Assembly: GCF_019599145.1 (NCBI RefSeq)
Contig: NZ_CP080647.1
Location: 8,556,001 to 8,620,000 of the forward strand
Source: Streptomyces akebiae
GTDB lineage: Bacteria; Actinomycetota; Actinomycetes; Streptomycetales; Streptomycetaceae
Length of the DNA: 64,000 bases
Direction of reading: 5' to 3'
Of the stretch, positions 43,654 to 53,800 are shown piece by piece. Position 1 is the first letter of the stretch. Each line of letters opens with the position of its first letter. The position numbers and the translations under genes are program-made. Below the pieces are notes generated by a model. That model was not told the origin of the DNA, made no database searches, and saw only the letters and a program-made list of their open reading frames with translations.

Positions 43654-44261
43654 GGGGTCGCCACCGGTGTGAAGCGGACCCGGGTACCCGGAGCCAGCAG
43701 AGCGGCCGGCACGCGCGTGTGGTCCCACAGAACGGCGTCCGTGGTACCGATCAGCTGCCAACCGCCGGGGGAGGAACGCGGGTACACGCCGGTGTACGGG
43801 CCGGCCAGGGCCACCGACCCCGTGGGGACGGCCGTGCGTGGGGTCGCCCTGCGCGGGACCTCGCGGGGCAGCCCGGTGAGGTAGCCGAATCCCGGGGCGA
43901 AGCCGCAGAAGGCCACACGGTACTCGGCCGCCGCGTGGATCAGAGCCACCTCGGCCTCGTCGACACCCCAGTGGGCGGCGACGTCCGTCAGATCGGGGCC
44001 GTCGTACCGTACGGATATCTCGACGACTTCCTCCGCGCGCGACGGGACGGGCGGAACCGTCCAGGAGGCGAGGCGCTCGGCGAGACGGGCCGGATCGTCG
44101 AGGCCGTCCAGGAGGACGGTACGGGCGGCGGGCACGATCTCGGCCACCGGCAGGTCGCCCCTCGCGCGGCGGCGCAGCAGCTCGGCGTGCAGGGCCTCGG
44201 CCTCCTCGCCCGTGCCCACCTCGATCAGCAGTGCGCGGTTCCCGACCGGCAGTGCCTTCAT
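43650..44261 (-). CDS. pxpB: 5-oxoprolinase subunit B
   Basis: A 203-residue KipI-like subunit of 5-oxoprolinase, with MKALPVGNRALLIEVG at the start and the family signature AFCGFAPGFGYLTGLPREVP (about 118-137), then SVALAGPYTGVYPRSSPGGW. KipI homologues also inhibit the sporulation kinase KinA in Bacillus, but the contiguous pxpA-pxpC set argues for the enzyme role. Both ends overlap neighbours by four bases. Confidence 0.92.
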   Translation of the reverse strand: MKALPVGNRALLIEVGTGEEAEALHAELLRRRARGDLPVAEIVPAARTVLLDGLDDPARLAERLASWTVPPVPSRAEEVVEISVRYDGPDLTDVAAHWGVDEAEVALIHAAAEYRVAFCGFAPGFGYLTGLPREVPRRATPRTAVPTGSVALAGPYTGVYPRSSPGGWQLIGTTDAVLWDHTRVPAALLAPGTRVRFTPVATP

Positions 44262-45016
44262 GAGAACGCCTCCACGCGTACCCCCGCGGCCGCCAGCTCG
44301 GCCCGCACCCGCCGGGCCAGCTCCACCGCGCCCGGCGTGTCACCGTGCAGGCACAGGGAGCGAGCCCGGACGAGAATGCGTTGCCCCGAGTGGGAGACGA
44401 CCGTGCCGGAACGGGCCAGGCCGACGGACCGCTCGATCACGGTGGCGGTATCCGTGATCACGGCGCCCTCGTGACCGCGCGGCGCCAGAGTGCCGTGGTC
44501 GGTGTACGCGCGGTCCGCGAACGCCTCGGTGACGGCGACCAGACCGGCCCGCTCGGCCAGCTTGAGGAGCCATGAGCCGGGGAGGCCGAGGACGGGGAGC
44601 GTGGCGTCGGCGAGGCGTACCCCCTCGACCACCGCCGCCGCCTGTTCCTCGTCGTGCACGACCCGGTTGTAGAGCGCGCCGTGCGGCTTCACGTACGACA
44701 CGCGGGTGCCCGCCGCGCGGGCGAAGACCTCCAGGGCGCCTATCTGGTACGCCACCTCGGCCGCCAGTTCGGCGGGCGGCACGTCCATCGCGCGCCGCCC
44801 GAATCCCGCCAGGTCGTGGTAGGAGACCTGGGCCCCGACCCGCACGCCGCGCTCGGCCGCCAGCTCGCAGACCCGCCGCATGGTGGCCGCGTCCCCGGCG
44901 TGGAAGCCGCAGGCCACGTTGGCGCTGGTGACGACGGACAGCAACTCCTCGTCGTCGGTCAGCGTCCAGCGGCCGAAGCCCTCGCCGAGGTCGGCGTTGA
45001 GATCGATGGAGCTCAT
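44258..45016 (-). CDS. pxpA: 5-oxoprolinase subunit A (LamB/YcsF family)
   Basis: A 252-residue LamB/YcsF-type barrel protein, the A subunit of 5-oxoprolinase. It opens SSIDLNADLGEGFGRWTL and has the conserved NVACGFHAGDAATMRRVCEL, GAQVSYHDLAGFGRR, YVKPHGALYNRVV and CLHGDTPGAVELAR, with the Asp/His residues expected near the active site. The ATG at 45016 is preferred to ATG 45025 because AGGAG is about ten bases from the former and too close to the latter. pxpA lies 90 bases downstream of the DUF1445 gene on the same strand. Confidence 0.92.
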   Translation of the reverse strand: MSSIDLNADLGEGFGRWTLTDDEELLSVVTSANVACGFHAGDAATMRRVCELAAERGVRVGAQVSYHDLAGFGRRAMDVPPAELAAEVAYQIGALEVFARAAGTRVSYVKPHGALYNRVVHDEEQAAAVVEGVRLADATLPVLGLPGSWLLKLAERAGLVAVTEAFADRAYTDHGTLAPRGHEGAVITDTATVIERSVGLARSGTVVSHSGQRILVRARSLCLHGDTPGAVELARRVRAELAAAGVRVEAFS

Positions 45017-45106
45017 GGGTCCCATTCTCCTGCTTCTTCCCTCTGCCTGTTGCTCTGGTTTCTCCGGTGGCCGGTTCCTGTCGGATCCGTCCGTCAGAGC
45101 AATCGA

Positions 45107-45988
45107 TCAGAGCACTCGATACTGCTCGTCCCGGGCGTCGGTGAGGAACATCTGGCCCGGGGCGTGCGTGATCGCGAACGGCGGTCGTGAGGCCATCACG
45201 GCTGCCTGGGGCGTCACCCCGCAGGCCCAGAACACCGGGATGTCGTCCGGTTCCGCGTCGACGGGGTCGCCGAAGTCCGGACGGGACAGGTCCGCGATGC
45301 CGAGGCCCGCCGGCTCGCCGCAGTGCACCGGGCCACCGTGCACGGCCGGGAGCAGACTGCTCTCCCGGATCGTCGCCGCCAGATGCCCGGGCGGCACCGG
45401 ACGCATCGACACCACCAGCGGGCCACGCAGCCGCCCGGCGGGCCGGCACCGGCGGGCGGTGATGTACATGGAGACGTTGCGGCCCTGCTCGATGTGGCGC
45501 ATCGGGACGCCCGCCTCCGTCAGGGCCGACTCGAACGTGAAACTGCAGCCGATCAGGAACGACACCAGGTCCTTCCGCCAGACGTCGACCACGTCCGTCG
45601 GCTCCGCGACCAACTCGCCGTGCTCCCAGACCCGGTAGCGCGGCAGGTCGGTGCGCAGGTCCGCGCCCCGGGCGAGCGGCGTCGTCCACGCGCCGGCGTC
45701 CGTGACGTCGAGCACGGGGCACGGCTTGGGATTGCGCTGGCAGAACAGCAGCATGTCGTACGCCCAGTCGGCGGGCACCGAGATCAGATTCGCCTGGGTG
45801 TGCCCGGCGGCCACGCCCGCGGTGGGGCCCGCGACACCCGTACGGAACCGGGCGCGCGCCTCTTCGGGGGTCCACGCGTGCGCGTGCGGGTCGACGAAGG
45901 CGAAGGGTCGGTCGTGCGGGGCGGTGGCCGGGCCGGGGTCGTGCGTCGTGGTGGCCTGGTCGGGGTCGTGCGTGGTCGTGTGGTTCAC
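45107..45988 (-). CDS. DUF1445 / D-glutamate cyclase-like putative hydro-lyase
   Basis: A 293-residue protein of the DUF1445 family. Conserved blocks are [19 protein letters not shown] (about 54-72), [47 protein letters not shown] and the end [13 protein letters not shown]. The characterised mammalian relative cyclises D-glutamate to 5-oxo-D-proline, and here the gene is coupled to an MFS transporter (GTGA overlap) and to 5-oxoprolinase genes, which supports a 5-oxoproline-related reaction. Earlier annotation calls the family hydro-lyases without proof. The N-terminus has a short HDPxxAT repeat ([19 protein letters not shown]). Confidence 0.85.
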   Translation of the reverse strand: MNHTTTHDPDQATTTHDPGPATAPHDRPFAFVDPHAHAWTPEEARARFRTGVAGPTAGVAAGHTQANLISVPADWAYDMLLFCQRNPKPCPVLDVTDAGAWTTPLARGADLRTDLPRYRVWEHGELVAEPTDVVDVWRKDLVSFLIGCSFTFESALTEAGVPMRHIEQGRNVSMYITARRCRPAGRLRGPLVVSMRPVPPGHLAATIRESSLLPAVHGGPVHCGEPAGLGIADLSRPDFGDPVDAEPDDIPVFWACGVTPQAAVMASRPPFAITHAPGQMFLTDARDEQYRVL

Positions 45989-47304
45989 AGGAGTTCCCTT
46001 CCGCGTGTCTCCGGGAGGCCGAGCAGGGCCACCGCCGCCAGGCCGTACCCGATCGCGCCGAAGACCAGCGCGCCGCCGACGCCCCAGCTGTCCGCCAGGA
46101 AGCCGACCGTGGTCGGGAAGACGGCGCCCACCGCGCGCCCGGTGTTGTACGTGAAGCCCTGCCCGGTGCCCCGGACGGCCGAGGGGTACAGCTCGCTGAG
46201 GAACGAACCGAAGCCGCTGAAGATCGCCGACATGCAGAACCCGAGCGGGAATCCGAGCACCAGCAGCAGGGTGTTCGCACCGTTCGGGATGTTCGCGTAC
46301 GTCAGGATGCACAGCGCCGAGAGCACGGCGAAGAGCCATATGTTCCGGCGGCGGCCCAGCAGGTCGGTGAGATAGCCGCCGGTGAGGTAGCCGATGAAGG
46401 CGCCCGAGATCAGGAACGTGAGGTAACCGCCGGTTCCGACGACCGACAGACCGCGCTCCGTCTTCAGATAGGTGGGCACCCAGGTCGCCAGCGTGTAGTA
46501 GCCGCCCTGGACGCCGGTGGAGAGCAGCACCGCGAACACCGTGGTGCGCAGCAGGCCCGGTGCGGCGGCCGTGCCCGGCCGGAAGATCACGGCGAACGAG
46601 CCCTTCTCGGCGCTCTGCTCGCGTGCGGCCGCGGCCTTCGGGGCGTCCTCGACCGAGCGGCGCACCCAGATCACGAGCAGCGCGGGCAGCGCGCCGGTCC
46701 AGAACATCACGCGCCAGGCCAGGTCGTCGTCGAGGAACGAGAAGACCATCGTGTAGACGATCACGGCCAGACCCCAGCCCACCGCCCAGGAACTCTGGAT
46801 CGCGCCGAGCGTACGTCCCCGGTGCTTGGCGCTCGCGTACTCGGCGACGAGGATCGCGCCGACCGCCCACTCGCCGCCGAAGCCGAGCCCCTGGAGGGCG
46901 CGGAAGACCAGCAGGGTCTCGTAGTTGGGCGCGAAGCCGCAGGCCACGGTGAACACGGCGTAGGTGATCACGGTGATCATCAGCGCCTTCACCCGGCCGA
47001 TCCGGTCCGCGAGCACACCCGCGGCGGCTCCGCCGATCGCCGAGACGACCAGGGTGACCGTGGTGAAGAGCCCGGTCTGGCCGTTGTCCAGGCCGAAGTA
47101 GGCCGTGAGCGCGACCATGCTCAGCGGCAGCGTGAAGTAGTCGTACGAGTCGAGGGCATAGCCGCCGAACGCGCCGCCGAAGGCGCGGCGGCCACGCGGG
47201 CCGAGCGCCCGCAGCCAGCCGAAGGGGCCGTCGTCGTCGGGCCGGCCGTCGGGGGCGGGCTTGTCGGTGGAGGGCAGGGCCTGAGGGGGAGGGTTCGTGC
47301 TCAT
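45985..47304 (-). CDS. MFS transporter of the 5-oxoproline operon
   Basis: A 439-residue, 12-helix permease. MFS motif A is seen twice ([28 protein letters not shown]), and [20 protein letters not shown] marks the metabolite:proton symporter group that takes up carboxylates. [17 protein letters not shown] replaces the usual start of helix 1 (DxxDxF type). It is first in a five-gene minus-strand operon with DUF1445 and pxpABC; uptake of pyroglutamate or a related acid is the natural inference. ATG 47304 follows GAGGT. The palindrome at 47380-47398 is 76 bases upstream. Confidence 0.87.
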   Translation of the reverse strand: MSTNPPPQALPSTDKPAPDGRPDDDGPFGWLRALGPRGRRAFGGAFGGYALDSYDYFTLPLSMVALTAYFGLDNGQTGLFTTVTLVVSAIGGAAAGVLADRIGRVKALMITVITYAVFTVACGFAPNYETLLVFRALQGLGFGGEWAVGAILVAEYASAKHRGRTLGAIQSSWAVGWGLAVIVYTMVFSFLDDDLAWRVMFWTGALPALLVIWVRRSVEDAPKAAAAREQSAEKGSFAVIFRPGTAAAPGLLRTTVFAVLLSTGVQGGYYTLATWVPTYLKTERGLSVVGTGGYLTFLISGAFIGYLTGGYLTDLLGRRRNIWLFAVLSALCILTYANIPNGANTLLLVLGFPLGFCMSAIFSGFGSFLSELYPSAVRGTGQGFTYNTGRAVGAVFPTTVGFLADSWGVGGALVFGAIGYGLAAVALLGLPETRGRELL

Positions 47305-47379
47305 GGGCACCTCGCGGTGAGGGGGAGGGTGCGTGAGGACTGAGCCTTGGTGATGAAGGGCGCCTGTCCAGCAAGGTAG

Positions 47380-47398
47380 AGGATCGTTGAACGATCCT
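47380..47398. promoter_or_regulatory. Perfect FadR/GntR-type operator palindrome
   Basis: AGGATCGTTGAACGATCCT is a perfect palindrome around one central G. Its core TCGTTGAACGA fits the FadR-subfamily rule TNGTNNNACNA exactly. It lies between the divergent 5-oxoproline operon (start 47304) and the GntR gene (start 47446), so binding could control both. Confidence 0.8.
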
Positions 47399-47445
47399 TC
47401 AATACCCCTGTTGTTTCGTTCTCGTGTCTGCGATTGAATTCCGGC

Positions 47446-48144
47446 ATGGCCGCCGAACTGACGGGACTTGCCGACGACCGTGCCCTCCTGGGGCGCACCA
47501 GCACCGCCGAGCGGGTTTCGGACATCCTCCGCAGCCGCATCGCCGAGGGCTTCTTCCCGCCCGGGACCCGGCTGTCCGAGGACAGCATCGGCGGCGCCCT
47601 CGGGGTCTCCCGCAACACCCTGCGCGAGGCGTTCCGCCTGCTCACCCATGAGCGCCTCCTCGTCCACGAGCTCAACCGGGGCGTCTTCGTACGGGTGTTG
47701 ACCGTCGAGGACGTGGAGGACATCTACCGCACCCGCCGCCTCGTCGAGTGCGCCGTCGTGCACGGGCTCGGCAAGCCGCCGTACGGCCTCGAAGGGCTCG
47801 CCGAAGCCGTCGCGGAGGGGCAGCGGTTCGCCCGCGAAGGCGACTGGAAAGGTGTGTCCACCGCCAACATCCACTTCCACCGCGAACTGGTCGCCCTCGC
47901 CGGCAGCGCCCGCACCGACGAGCTGATGCGCAGCGTCTTCGCCGAACTCCGGCTCGCGTTCCACGTGGTGGACAATCCGCGCAAGCTCTACGAGCCGTAT
48001 CTGGCGCGCAACCTGCTCATCCTGCGGACCCTGCAACGGGGGGAGCGGGACGAGGCCGAGCGGATGCTGGCGGCGTATCTCGACGACTCGCTCCGGGGAC
48101 TGGTCGAGGTCTACGGGCGGAGGGTGCGGGACAGCGCCCCGTGA
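47446..48144 (+). CDS. GntR family (FadR/FCD) regulator
   Basis: A 232-residue regulator. The winged helix spans about 20-85 (RIAEGFFPPGTRLSEDSIGG, LGVSRNTLREAFRLLTHERL), followed by an all-helical FCD domain (about 90-220). Its metal/ligand site residues are visible in NIHFHRELVALAGS. FCD regulators usually sense carboxylic acids, in keeping with the divergent pyroglutamate-type operon. No Shine-Dalgarno precedes ATG 47446; TTG 47434 is an alternative start four codons upstream. It probably represses the operon and itself through the palindrome 48 bases upstream. Confidence 0.9.
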   Translation: MAAELTGLADDRALLGRTSTAERVSDILRSRIAEGFFPPGTRLSEDSIGGALGVSRNTLREAFRLLTHERLLVHELNRGVFVRVLTVEDVEDIYRTRRLVECAVVHGLGKPPYGLEGLAEAVAEGQRFAREGDWKGVSTANIHFHRELVALAGSARTDELMRSVFAELRLAFHVVDNPRKLYEPYLARNLLILRTLQRGERDEAERMLAAYLDDSLRGLVEVYGRRVRDSAP

Positions 48145-48172
48145 GCGGCGAGGGGCTCGCCCGACGGCGCGT

Positions 48173-48203
48173 TTGGGTCGATGTCAGACCCAGGACCTAG
48201 TCT
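48173..48203 (+). promoter_or_regulatory. Likely leaderless promoter of SMC-like operon
   Basis: A -10 box TAGTCT (48198-48203) ends seven bases before GTG 48211, consistent with a leaderless transcript. TTGGGT (48173-48178) is a possible -35 at 19 bases. TGGGTC (48174-48179) and GACCCA (48187-48192) form an inverted repeat overlapping the -35, a possible operator. Confidence 0.45.
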
Positions 48204-48210
48204 GTGCACC

Positions 48211-49734
48211 GTGACTTCACCCGCATCGACGGACAGTGTTCCGCCCCAGCTCAGCGCGGGGCCGCGCCCCGCGCCTGGGCCGGCCGCCGACGAGGGACTG
48301 GCGCGGCGGCTGCGCGCGCTCGCCTGCACCGCGCCGCTGCACGACCTGGACGCGCGCAAGGCGAACCTCGCCGGTGAGTACACGGTGTACGGCATGGCCG
48401 AGGTCGCCCTCGCAGCCATCGACCTGGTCACCCTGAACATGGACTTCGACACGGGCGCGGACCACGACCAGATCGTCGCCCGCCTCATCCCGCGCATCGC
48501 CGCCCAGGCGCCCCGGCGGCCCGTCGAGGAGCACGAGCGGGTGGCCCGCTGGGTCCTGGAGAACCTGATCAACGTCGGCAGCGTCGACCGCGGCTTCCGG
48601 GCCGTGTACGGGACCTTCGCGTCCGACGGCACCTACGTCCGCCGCGACTACGACTTCAAGCTCATCGAGGAGGTCCCCGGCTATGGGGGTGGTGTCTACC
48701 TCCGGACGACCGACGAGGCCGTCAACGTCCTCGTGGGCGCCCTCGACACCGACGTCACCAGCGCCCAGATCGCCGCCGAGGTCAAGCTGGAGGTCCTGAT
48801 CAGCCGGGGCCGCCTCGCCGACGCCCAGCTCGCCGCCGAGCAGGCCCGCTACCGGACCGTGCAGTACTCCGAGACGCTGCGCAAGGCCCTGGACGCCACC
48901 CGGCGCAACGTCCGCGCGGTCGACTGGCTCCAGACCGTGCCCGACATGATCGCCGAGGCCCTCGACCACGTCGCCGACCGCTACCGCCACGAGAACGCGA
49001 TCCTCACGAACATCCGCAAGGCCCGGGACGAGTCCGAGGAACCCGAGCAGAAGCGCCGCGCCGCCGAGCTGGTCGACATCGTCAAGGACTGCATCCGGCG
49101 GCACACGCAGTTGCAGTCCCGGCTGCTGGAGGCCGGGCCGCTGTTCCGCGCCGAGCAGGACCGGCAGGCCTTCGCCACGCCGATGACGACCTCCGGGATC
49201 GATCTGTACGGCCATCTCTTCGGGCCCCTGCTGCCGCTGCCCGTGGAACAGGCCCGGCGGGTGACCGACGCGTTCTTCACCCGCGGCACCGGGTTGCGCA
49301 CACCCGGGTCCGTGCGAGTCGGGGACCTCGTGGAGCTGCTGTTCACCCCGCCCGTCGAGCGGGAGCACCTGGGGGCGGAGATGCCGGAGCCGGATCTGAT
49401 CGCCACACCCGACGACAGTCGGTTCAGCGAGGAGCAGCTGGCGGCGGCGAAGGAACTGCTGGATCTGCCGGCGGACGCGCCGCGGCGGCTGTCCGGGCTG
49501 CTGGCGGAGGCACGGCTGCAGGATCCCGAACTGCCTTATCTGGTCGCCCTGTTGGCCGTCCACGCGGCGAGCCCCCCGGTCGGTACGGCCTACCGGCAGG
49601 GGGAGGAGAAGCTGCTGTTCGCCGTGGACGACGGGACTGAGCTGGACGATCCCGAGTTCGGTGGGGCGGATCTGATCGTGGGGATGGCGTTGCTGGACTC
49701 CGCGGGGATGGCAGCGGACCGGGAGGCGGCGTGA
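48211..49734 (+). CDS. Kleisin/MksF-like subunit of an SMC-like system (inferred)
   Basis: A 507-residue soluble, mostly helical protein with no family I can name. Around residues 145-250 a winged-helix-like segment (RRDYDFKLIEEVPGYGGGVY, LRTTDEAVNVLVGALDTDV) leads into helices (LISRGRLADAQLAAEQARYR), then a long helical bundle to about 330 (LQTVPDMIAEALDHVADRYR). This layout recalls MukF/MksF-type kleisins. Size and first position before a 292-residue and a giant SMC-like gene fit an mksF-mksE-mksB order. GTG 48211 is preferred because the -10 box lies just before it; ATG 48181 is the alternative. The subunit role is inferred from architecture. Confidence 0.6.
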   Translation: MTSPASTDSVPPQLSAGPRPAPGPAADEGLARRLRALACTAPLHDLDARKANLAGEYTVYGMAEVALAAIDLVTLNMDFDTGADHDQIVARLIPRIAAQAPRRPVEEHERVARWVLENLINVGSVDRGFRAVYGTFASDGTYVRRDYDFKLIEEVPGYGGGVYLRTTDEAVNVLVGALDTDVTSAQIAAEVKLEVLISRGRLADAQLAAEQARYRTVQYSETLRKALDATRRNVRAVDWLQTVPDMIAEALDHVADRYRHENAILTNIRKARDESEEPEQKRRAAELVDIVKDCIRRHTQLQSRLLEAGPLFRAEQDRQAFATPMTTSGIDLYGHLFGPLLPLPVEQARRVTDAFFTRGTGLRTPGSVRVGDLVELLFTPPVEREHLGAEMPEPDLIATPDDSRFSEEQLAAAKELLDLPADAPRRLSGLLAEARLQDPELPYLVALLAVHAASPPVGTAYRQGEEKLLFAVDDGTELDDPEFGGADLIVGMALLDSAGMAADREAA

Positions 49735-49808
49735 GGACGCCGACGAGGGCCCGGCCGTCGTTCCGGGGGCCCGGCTGTAGTTCCGGGTGCGGGTCGTTCG
49801 CGGCTGAT

Positions 49809-49828
49809 CGCGTGGTTTCCCGCGCCCC
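49809..49828 (+). repeat. Diverged arm of the dispersed palindrome
   Basis: CGCGTGGTTTCCCGCGCCCC matches the 20-base arm at 15821 at 17 positions. It lies in the 142-base gap between the first and second genes of the SMC-like set. Confidence 0.7.
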
Positions 49829-49876
49829 TGGAGGGGTTGCCGTACCCCTTGGCCATGAGATCGAGGAGTTCTTGTC

Positions 49877-50755
49877 GTGAGTGAGCATGTCGAGTGGAGT
49901 GAGCCGGAGACGGCAGCCGCTCCGGTGGCTGCCGCCCTCACTCCCGCCGATGCCGCCGACGCCGCTCGGCTCGTCGCCTTCGGGCTTCAGCCGAAGCTGC
50001 AGCCGGCCCGTGACCAGGAGTACGGCGAGCTGTTGCGCCGGTACCGCGAGGATCCGGCGTTCGCCCGGCTCGCCGATGCCGTCGCCACCGGGCTGGGGCT
50101 GGTCGTCCTGGAGGTGTCGCCGCGCGCGGGCATGGCGGTGACGGCGGCCGAGGACTCGGTGTTCGCGGTGCGGATGGGGGACTACGCGCGGCGGACGTCG
50201 GCGGACTCGGTGGACCGCTTCCTGCACGGGCTGGCGCATCTCGCGGTGGCCGCGATGGCGTTCCCCCGTCCGGAGGACCTCGCGGACGACGGATACATCG
50301 GCAGGGTCTCGGTCAACGGGGTCGACGCCTTCGTACGGCAGGCCTGTCGGCGGCTGGAGGAGCGGGCCGAGGAGCAGGGGGAGAACACCGACCCGGCGAC
50401 CGACGCGCCCGGGCTGGAGTCGGCCTGGCGGATCTGGGCGAGACGCAGCTCCACCGGGGCCACCAAGGACGCCCGCCGACTCGCCGGGTCCACCACCGGC
50501 ATCATCGGCAAGGCGGTGGGCTTCCTGACCGACTCGGGCTTCCTCCAGCGCACGGGGGACGACAACGGCGGTACGTATCGCACGACCGCGCGGTACCAGC
50601 TCCAGGTGCGGGACATGGCGGGCAGTGCCGCGATGGCCGAACTGCTGGAACTGGGCGTCGTGCCGGTCACCGACGGCTCGGCCACGCTGCTGCCCGCCGA
50701 GGACACCGACGACCTGGAGCTGGTGGCCGACGCCGGACTGCCGTTCCACTCCTGA
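49877..50755 (+). CDS. Winged-helix MksE-like subunit of an SMC-like system (inferred)
   Basis: A 292-residue soluble protein. After an Ala-rich start, about 35-150 is helical. About 185-250 looks like a winged helix (TGIIGKAVGFLTDSGFLQRT, DDNGGTYRTTARYQLQVRDM), the kind of fold used by MukE/MksE kite proteins. DNA contact or kleisin binding is the expected job if that is right. GTG 49877 follows GAGGAG by eight bases. The next gene starts 63 bases downstream, on the same strand. I cannot assign a named family without a profile search. Confidence 0.6.
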   Translation: MSEHVEWSEPETAAAPVAAALTPADAADAARLVAFGLQPKLQPARDQEYGELLRRYREDPAFARLADAVATGLGLVVLEVSPRAGMAVTAAEDSVFAVRMGDYARRTSADSVDRFLHGLAHLAVAAMAFPRPEDLADDGYIGRVSVNGVDAFVRQACRRLEERAEEQGENTDPATDAPGLESAWRIWARRSSTGATKDARRLAGSTTGIIGKAVGFLTDSGFLQRTGDDNGGTYRTTARYQLQVRDMAGSAAMAELLELGVVPVTDGSATLLPAEDTDDLELVADAGLPFHS

Positions 50756-50818
50756 ACCCCCACCCCCGAACCGTCCCCCCCGCACGATCCACCGTCACGA
50801 CCGCGAAAGTCCGCCGCC

Positions 50819-53800
50819 ATGTACGAGCTGTCCCGGGTCCGCCTCTACTCCATCGGGCCGGCCGGTGCGCGCTACGCCGACACCGTGCTGGACCTGAGAG
50901 GTGTGGGCGAGTACGTGCCCGACCCCGCGCCGCAGCAGGCGGAGTTCTTCGAGGAGGAGCCCACCGGACCGCCGCGCCGGCCGGCGCCCGCCGGGGTGCT
51001 CTTCCTGGAGAACGGCGGCGGCAAGTCCGTGCTCCTCAAGCTGATCTTCTCGGTGATGCTGCCGGGCCACCGGAACACCCTCGGCGGCGCCAGCTCCGGA
51101 GTGCTGCGGAAGTTCCTGCTGGCGGACGACTGCGGGCACGTCGCCCTGGAGTGGCAGCACACCCTGACCGGCGAGTGCGTGGTCGTGGGCAAGGTGAGCG
51201 AGTGGCGGGGGCGGCAGGTCTCCAACGATCCACGGAAGTTCGCCGAGGCCTGGTACTCTTTCCGGCCCGGCCCGGGGCTGAGCCTCGACAATCTGCCCGT
51301 CGCCGAGTCCACCGCCGTACGGCCGACCGTCGAGGGCGCGTCCGGCGCGCAGGGGCGGCGGCGCACCATGAAGGGTTTCCGGGACGCCCTCACCGAGGCG
51401 GGCAAGGCGTATCCGCACCTCGAAGTGCACTGGGAGGAGATCCACGACCGCTGGAACGAGCATCTGACGGACCTCGGTCTCGACCCCGAACTCTTCCGCT
51501 ACCAGCGGGAGATGAACGCCGACGAGGGCGAGGCCGCCGGCCTCTTCGCGGTGAAGAAGGACTCCGACTTCACCGACCTGCTGCTGCGGGCCGTGACCGA
51601 CACCCGGGACACGGACGGCCTTGCCGACCTCGTCGCCGGGTTCGGCAACAAGCTCGGCCGGCGCGCGGAGTTGATCGCCGAACGGGACTTCACGGCCGGG
51701 TCCGTGGATCTGCTGCGCCGGATCGTGGAGGCGGCCGAGGGCCGGTCCCGGGCCCGGGACGTCCACGCGGGCGCCGAGCGGCGCACCCGAACCCTGGCCC
51801 GACGGCTGTCGGCACGCGCCGCCCGGGAGCGACTGCGGGGCACCGATCTGGCCCAGCGGGTCACCGCCGCCGCGTACGCGGTCACCCACTCCGAGGCCGC
51901 CCGTGACCGCAGTGCGCTCATCGCAGCCGAACTGGCCTACCGGCACGCGTCGTTGGCGCTCGCCGCCGCCGAGAAGTCGGCCGCCGCGCAGAAGCGGGAA
52001 CTGGCCGACGCGCGCACCCTGCACTCCGCCTGGCAGGCCGCCGAGGCCGTGCTCAGGCACCGGGCCGCCGCCGACCGCGTCGCCCGGGTGGCAGCCGCCA
52101 TCCAGGAGGCCGAACGGGACGCCGCCCCCGCGCTCGCCGCCCGCGCCAAGGCGGCCGTCGACCTCGTACGGGCCCTGCACGCCGCCGCGGAGAGCGCCGA
52201 GAACCTCGCGAACGAGGGCGAGGAGAAGTCGGCCGCCCTTCAGGAGGTCGGCGAGGCAGCCCACCGGGACGCGACCGTCGCCGCCACCGAGGCACAGCGC
52301 GCCCGCAGCGAGGTCGGACATCTGAAACAACGGCTCAGCGAGGTCGAGCAGGAGACCGCCGAGGCGGTCCGCGCGGGCTGGCTGGACGACAGCGCGCCCG
52401 ACGCCGACCCGGCCAGGGCCGCCCTCGCCGCCAGCGACGCCGAGAAGACGGCCGTCGCGGCCTGGGACACCGCGCGCGAGGCCTCACGCCGCGCCTCCGA
52501 GCACGCCCGGGAGGCGGCCTCCGCCGAGTCCCGCGCGGAGCTCACGGCCGCTCGCGCGGCGGACGCGGCGACCGCCGCCGAGCGCGCCTACGACGGGGAG
52601 CGACGCACCGCGGAGGCCCTCGCGGGGGAGGAGCGGCTGGCGGAGCTGCTGAGTCTTCCGGGTGTCGTGGGCAGGGCGTCCGGCGGGGTGCCGGGCCCTC
52701 GTAGGGGCGGGTCCGACGCCGACGGCGCGACCGGTGCAGGCGGAGCGGCCGGCGTGGGCAGCGGCTCGGGTGATTCCGCCGCCGGCCGGGACGGAGCCGA
52801 GACCGGCGGGAACGCTTCCCCGCAGGGCTCCGGCCGGGTTCGGCGCCCCGGCCCCGACGACTCCTCACGCGATCCCGCCGACGGCCCCCTCACCCCCGAG
52901 GAGCTGGACCGCTTCGCCGACGAACTGCGCGAACTGCTCGACGAGAACGTGTCGTCCGCCGAGCGCCACCTCTTCGAGCTGCGCACCGCCGCGGCCGACG
53001 ACTCCCGCATCCTCGGCGCCCTCGGCGACGGCGGTCTGCTGCCGCCGGGCCCGGACGTCCTGGCGACCGTCGAGTTCCTCGGTGAGCACGGCATCCCGGC
53101 TCTACCCGGCTGGCGCTACCTCGCTCAGGCCGTCGACCCCACCGACCACGCGCGCGTGCTCGCCGCGCGCCCCGAGCTGGTCGACGGTGTGATCATCACC
53201 GACCCCGACTCGCACGCCCGGGCCCGCGAGGCACTGAGCGACGCCGCACTGCTGCCGAGGTCCGCCGTGGCCGTCGGCACGGCCGCGGCCCTGCTGGCAC
53301 CGACGCCGCCCATGGACGAGGGCGACGGGCACTCCGGCGACGTCTTCCTCGTCCCGCCGAACCCGGCCATGCACGACGAGCACGCCGCCGACGAGGAACG
53401 GCAGGCGCTGCGCGCGCGGGCCACCGAGCGCGACGAGGAGATCCGTCAGCTGGCGACCCGGCTCGGCAAGGACCGGGAGCTGGCGGCCCGGCTCTCCTCC
53501 TGGCGCACGGGCTGCCCGGCGGGACGACTCACCGAGCTGGCCGATGCCGCGCGGGAGACGCGCGCGTTCGCCGAGGAGGCCGAGGCGGAGCTCTCGGAGG
53601 CGCGGACCGTGCGGGCCGAGGCCGAGGAGGCGGCCGCCGAGGCGGCCCAGGTGCGGGACGAACGTCAGGAGGCCGCACAGAAGTCCCGCCGTGCCGCCGA
53701 CGCTCTCGCCGGGCTGGCCTTCCGCCTGCGCGAGCGGGCCGGCTGGCAGGTGAAGCTCCGTGAACTCGCCGACGAGGCCGCCGAGTCCGAGGCCCGGGCC

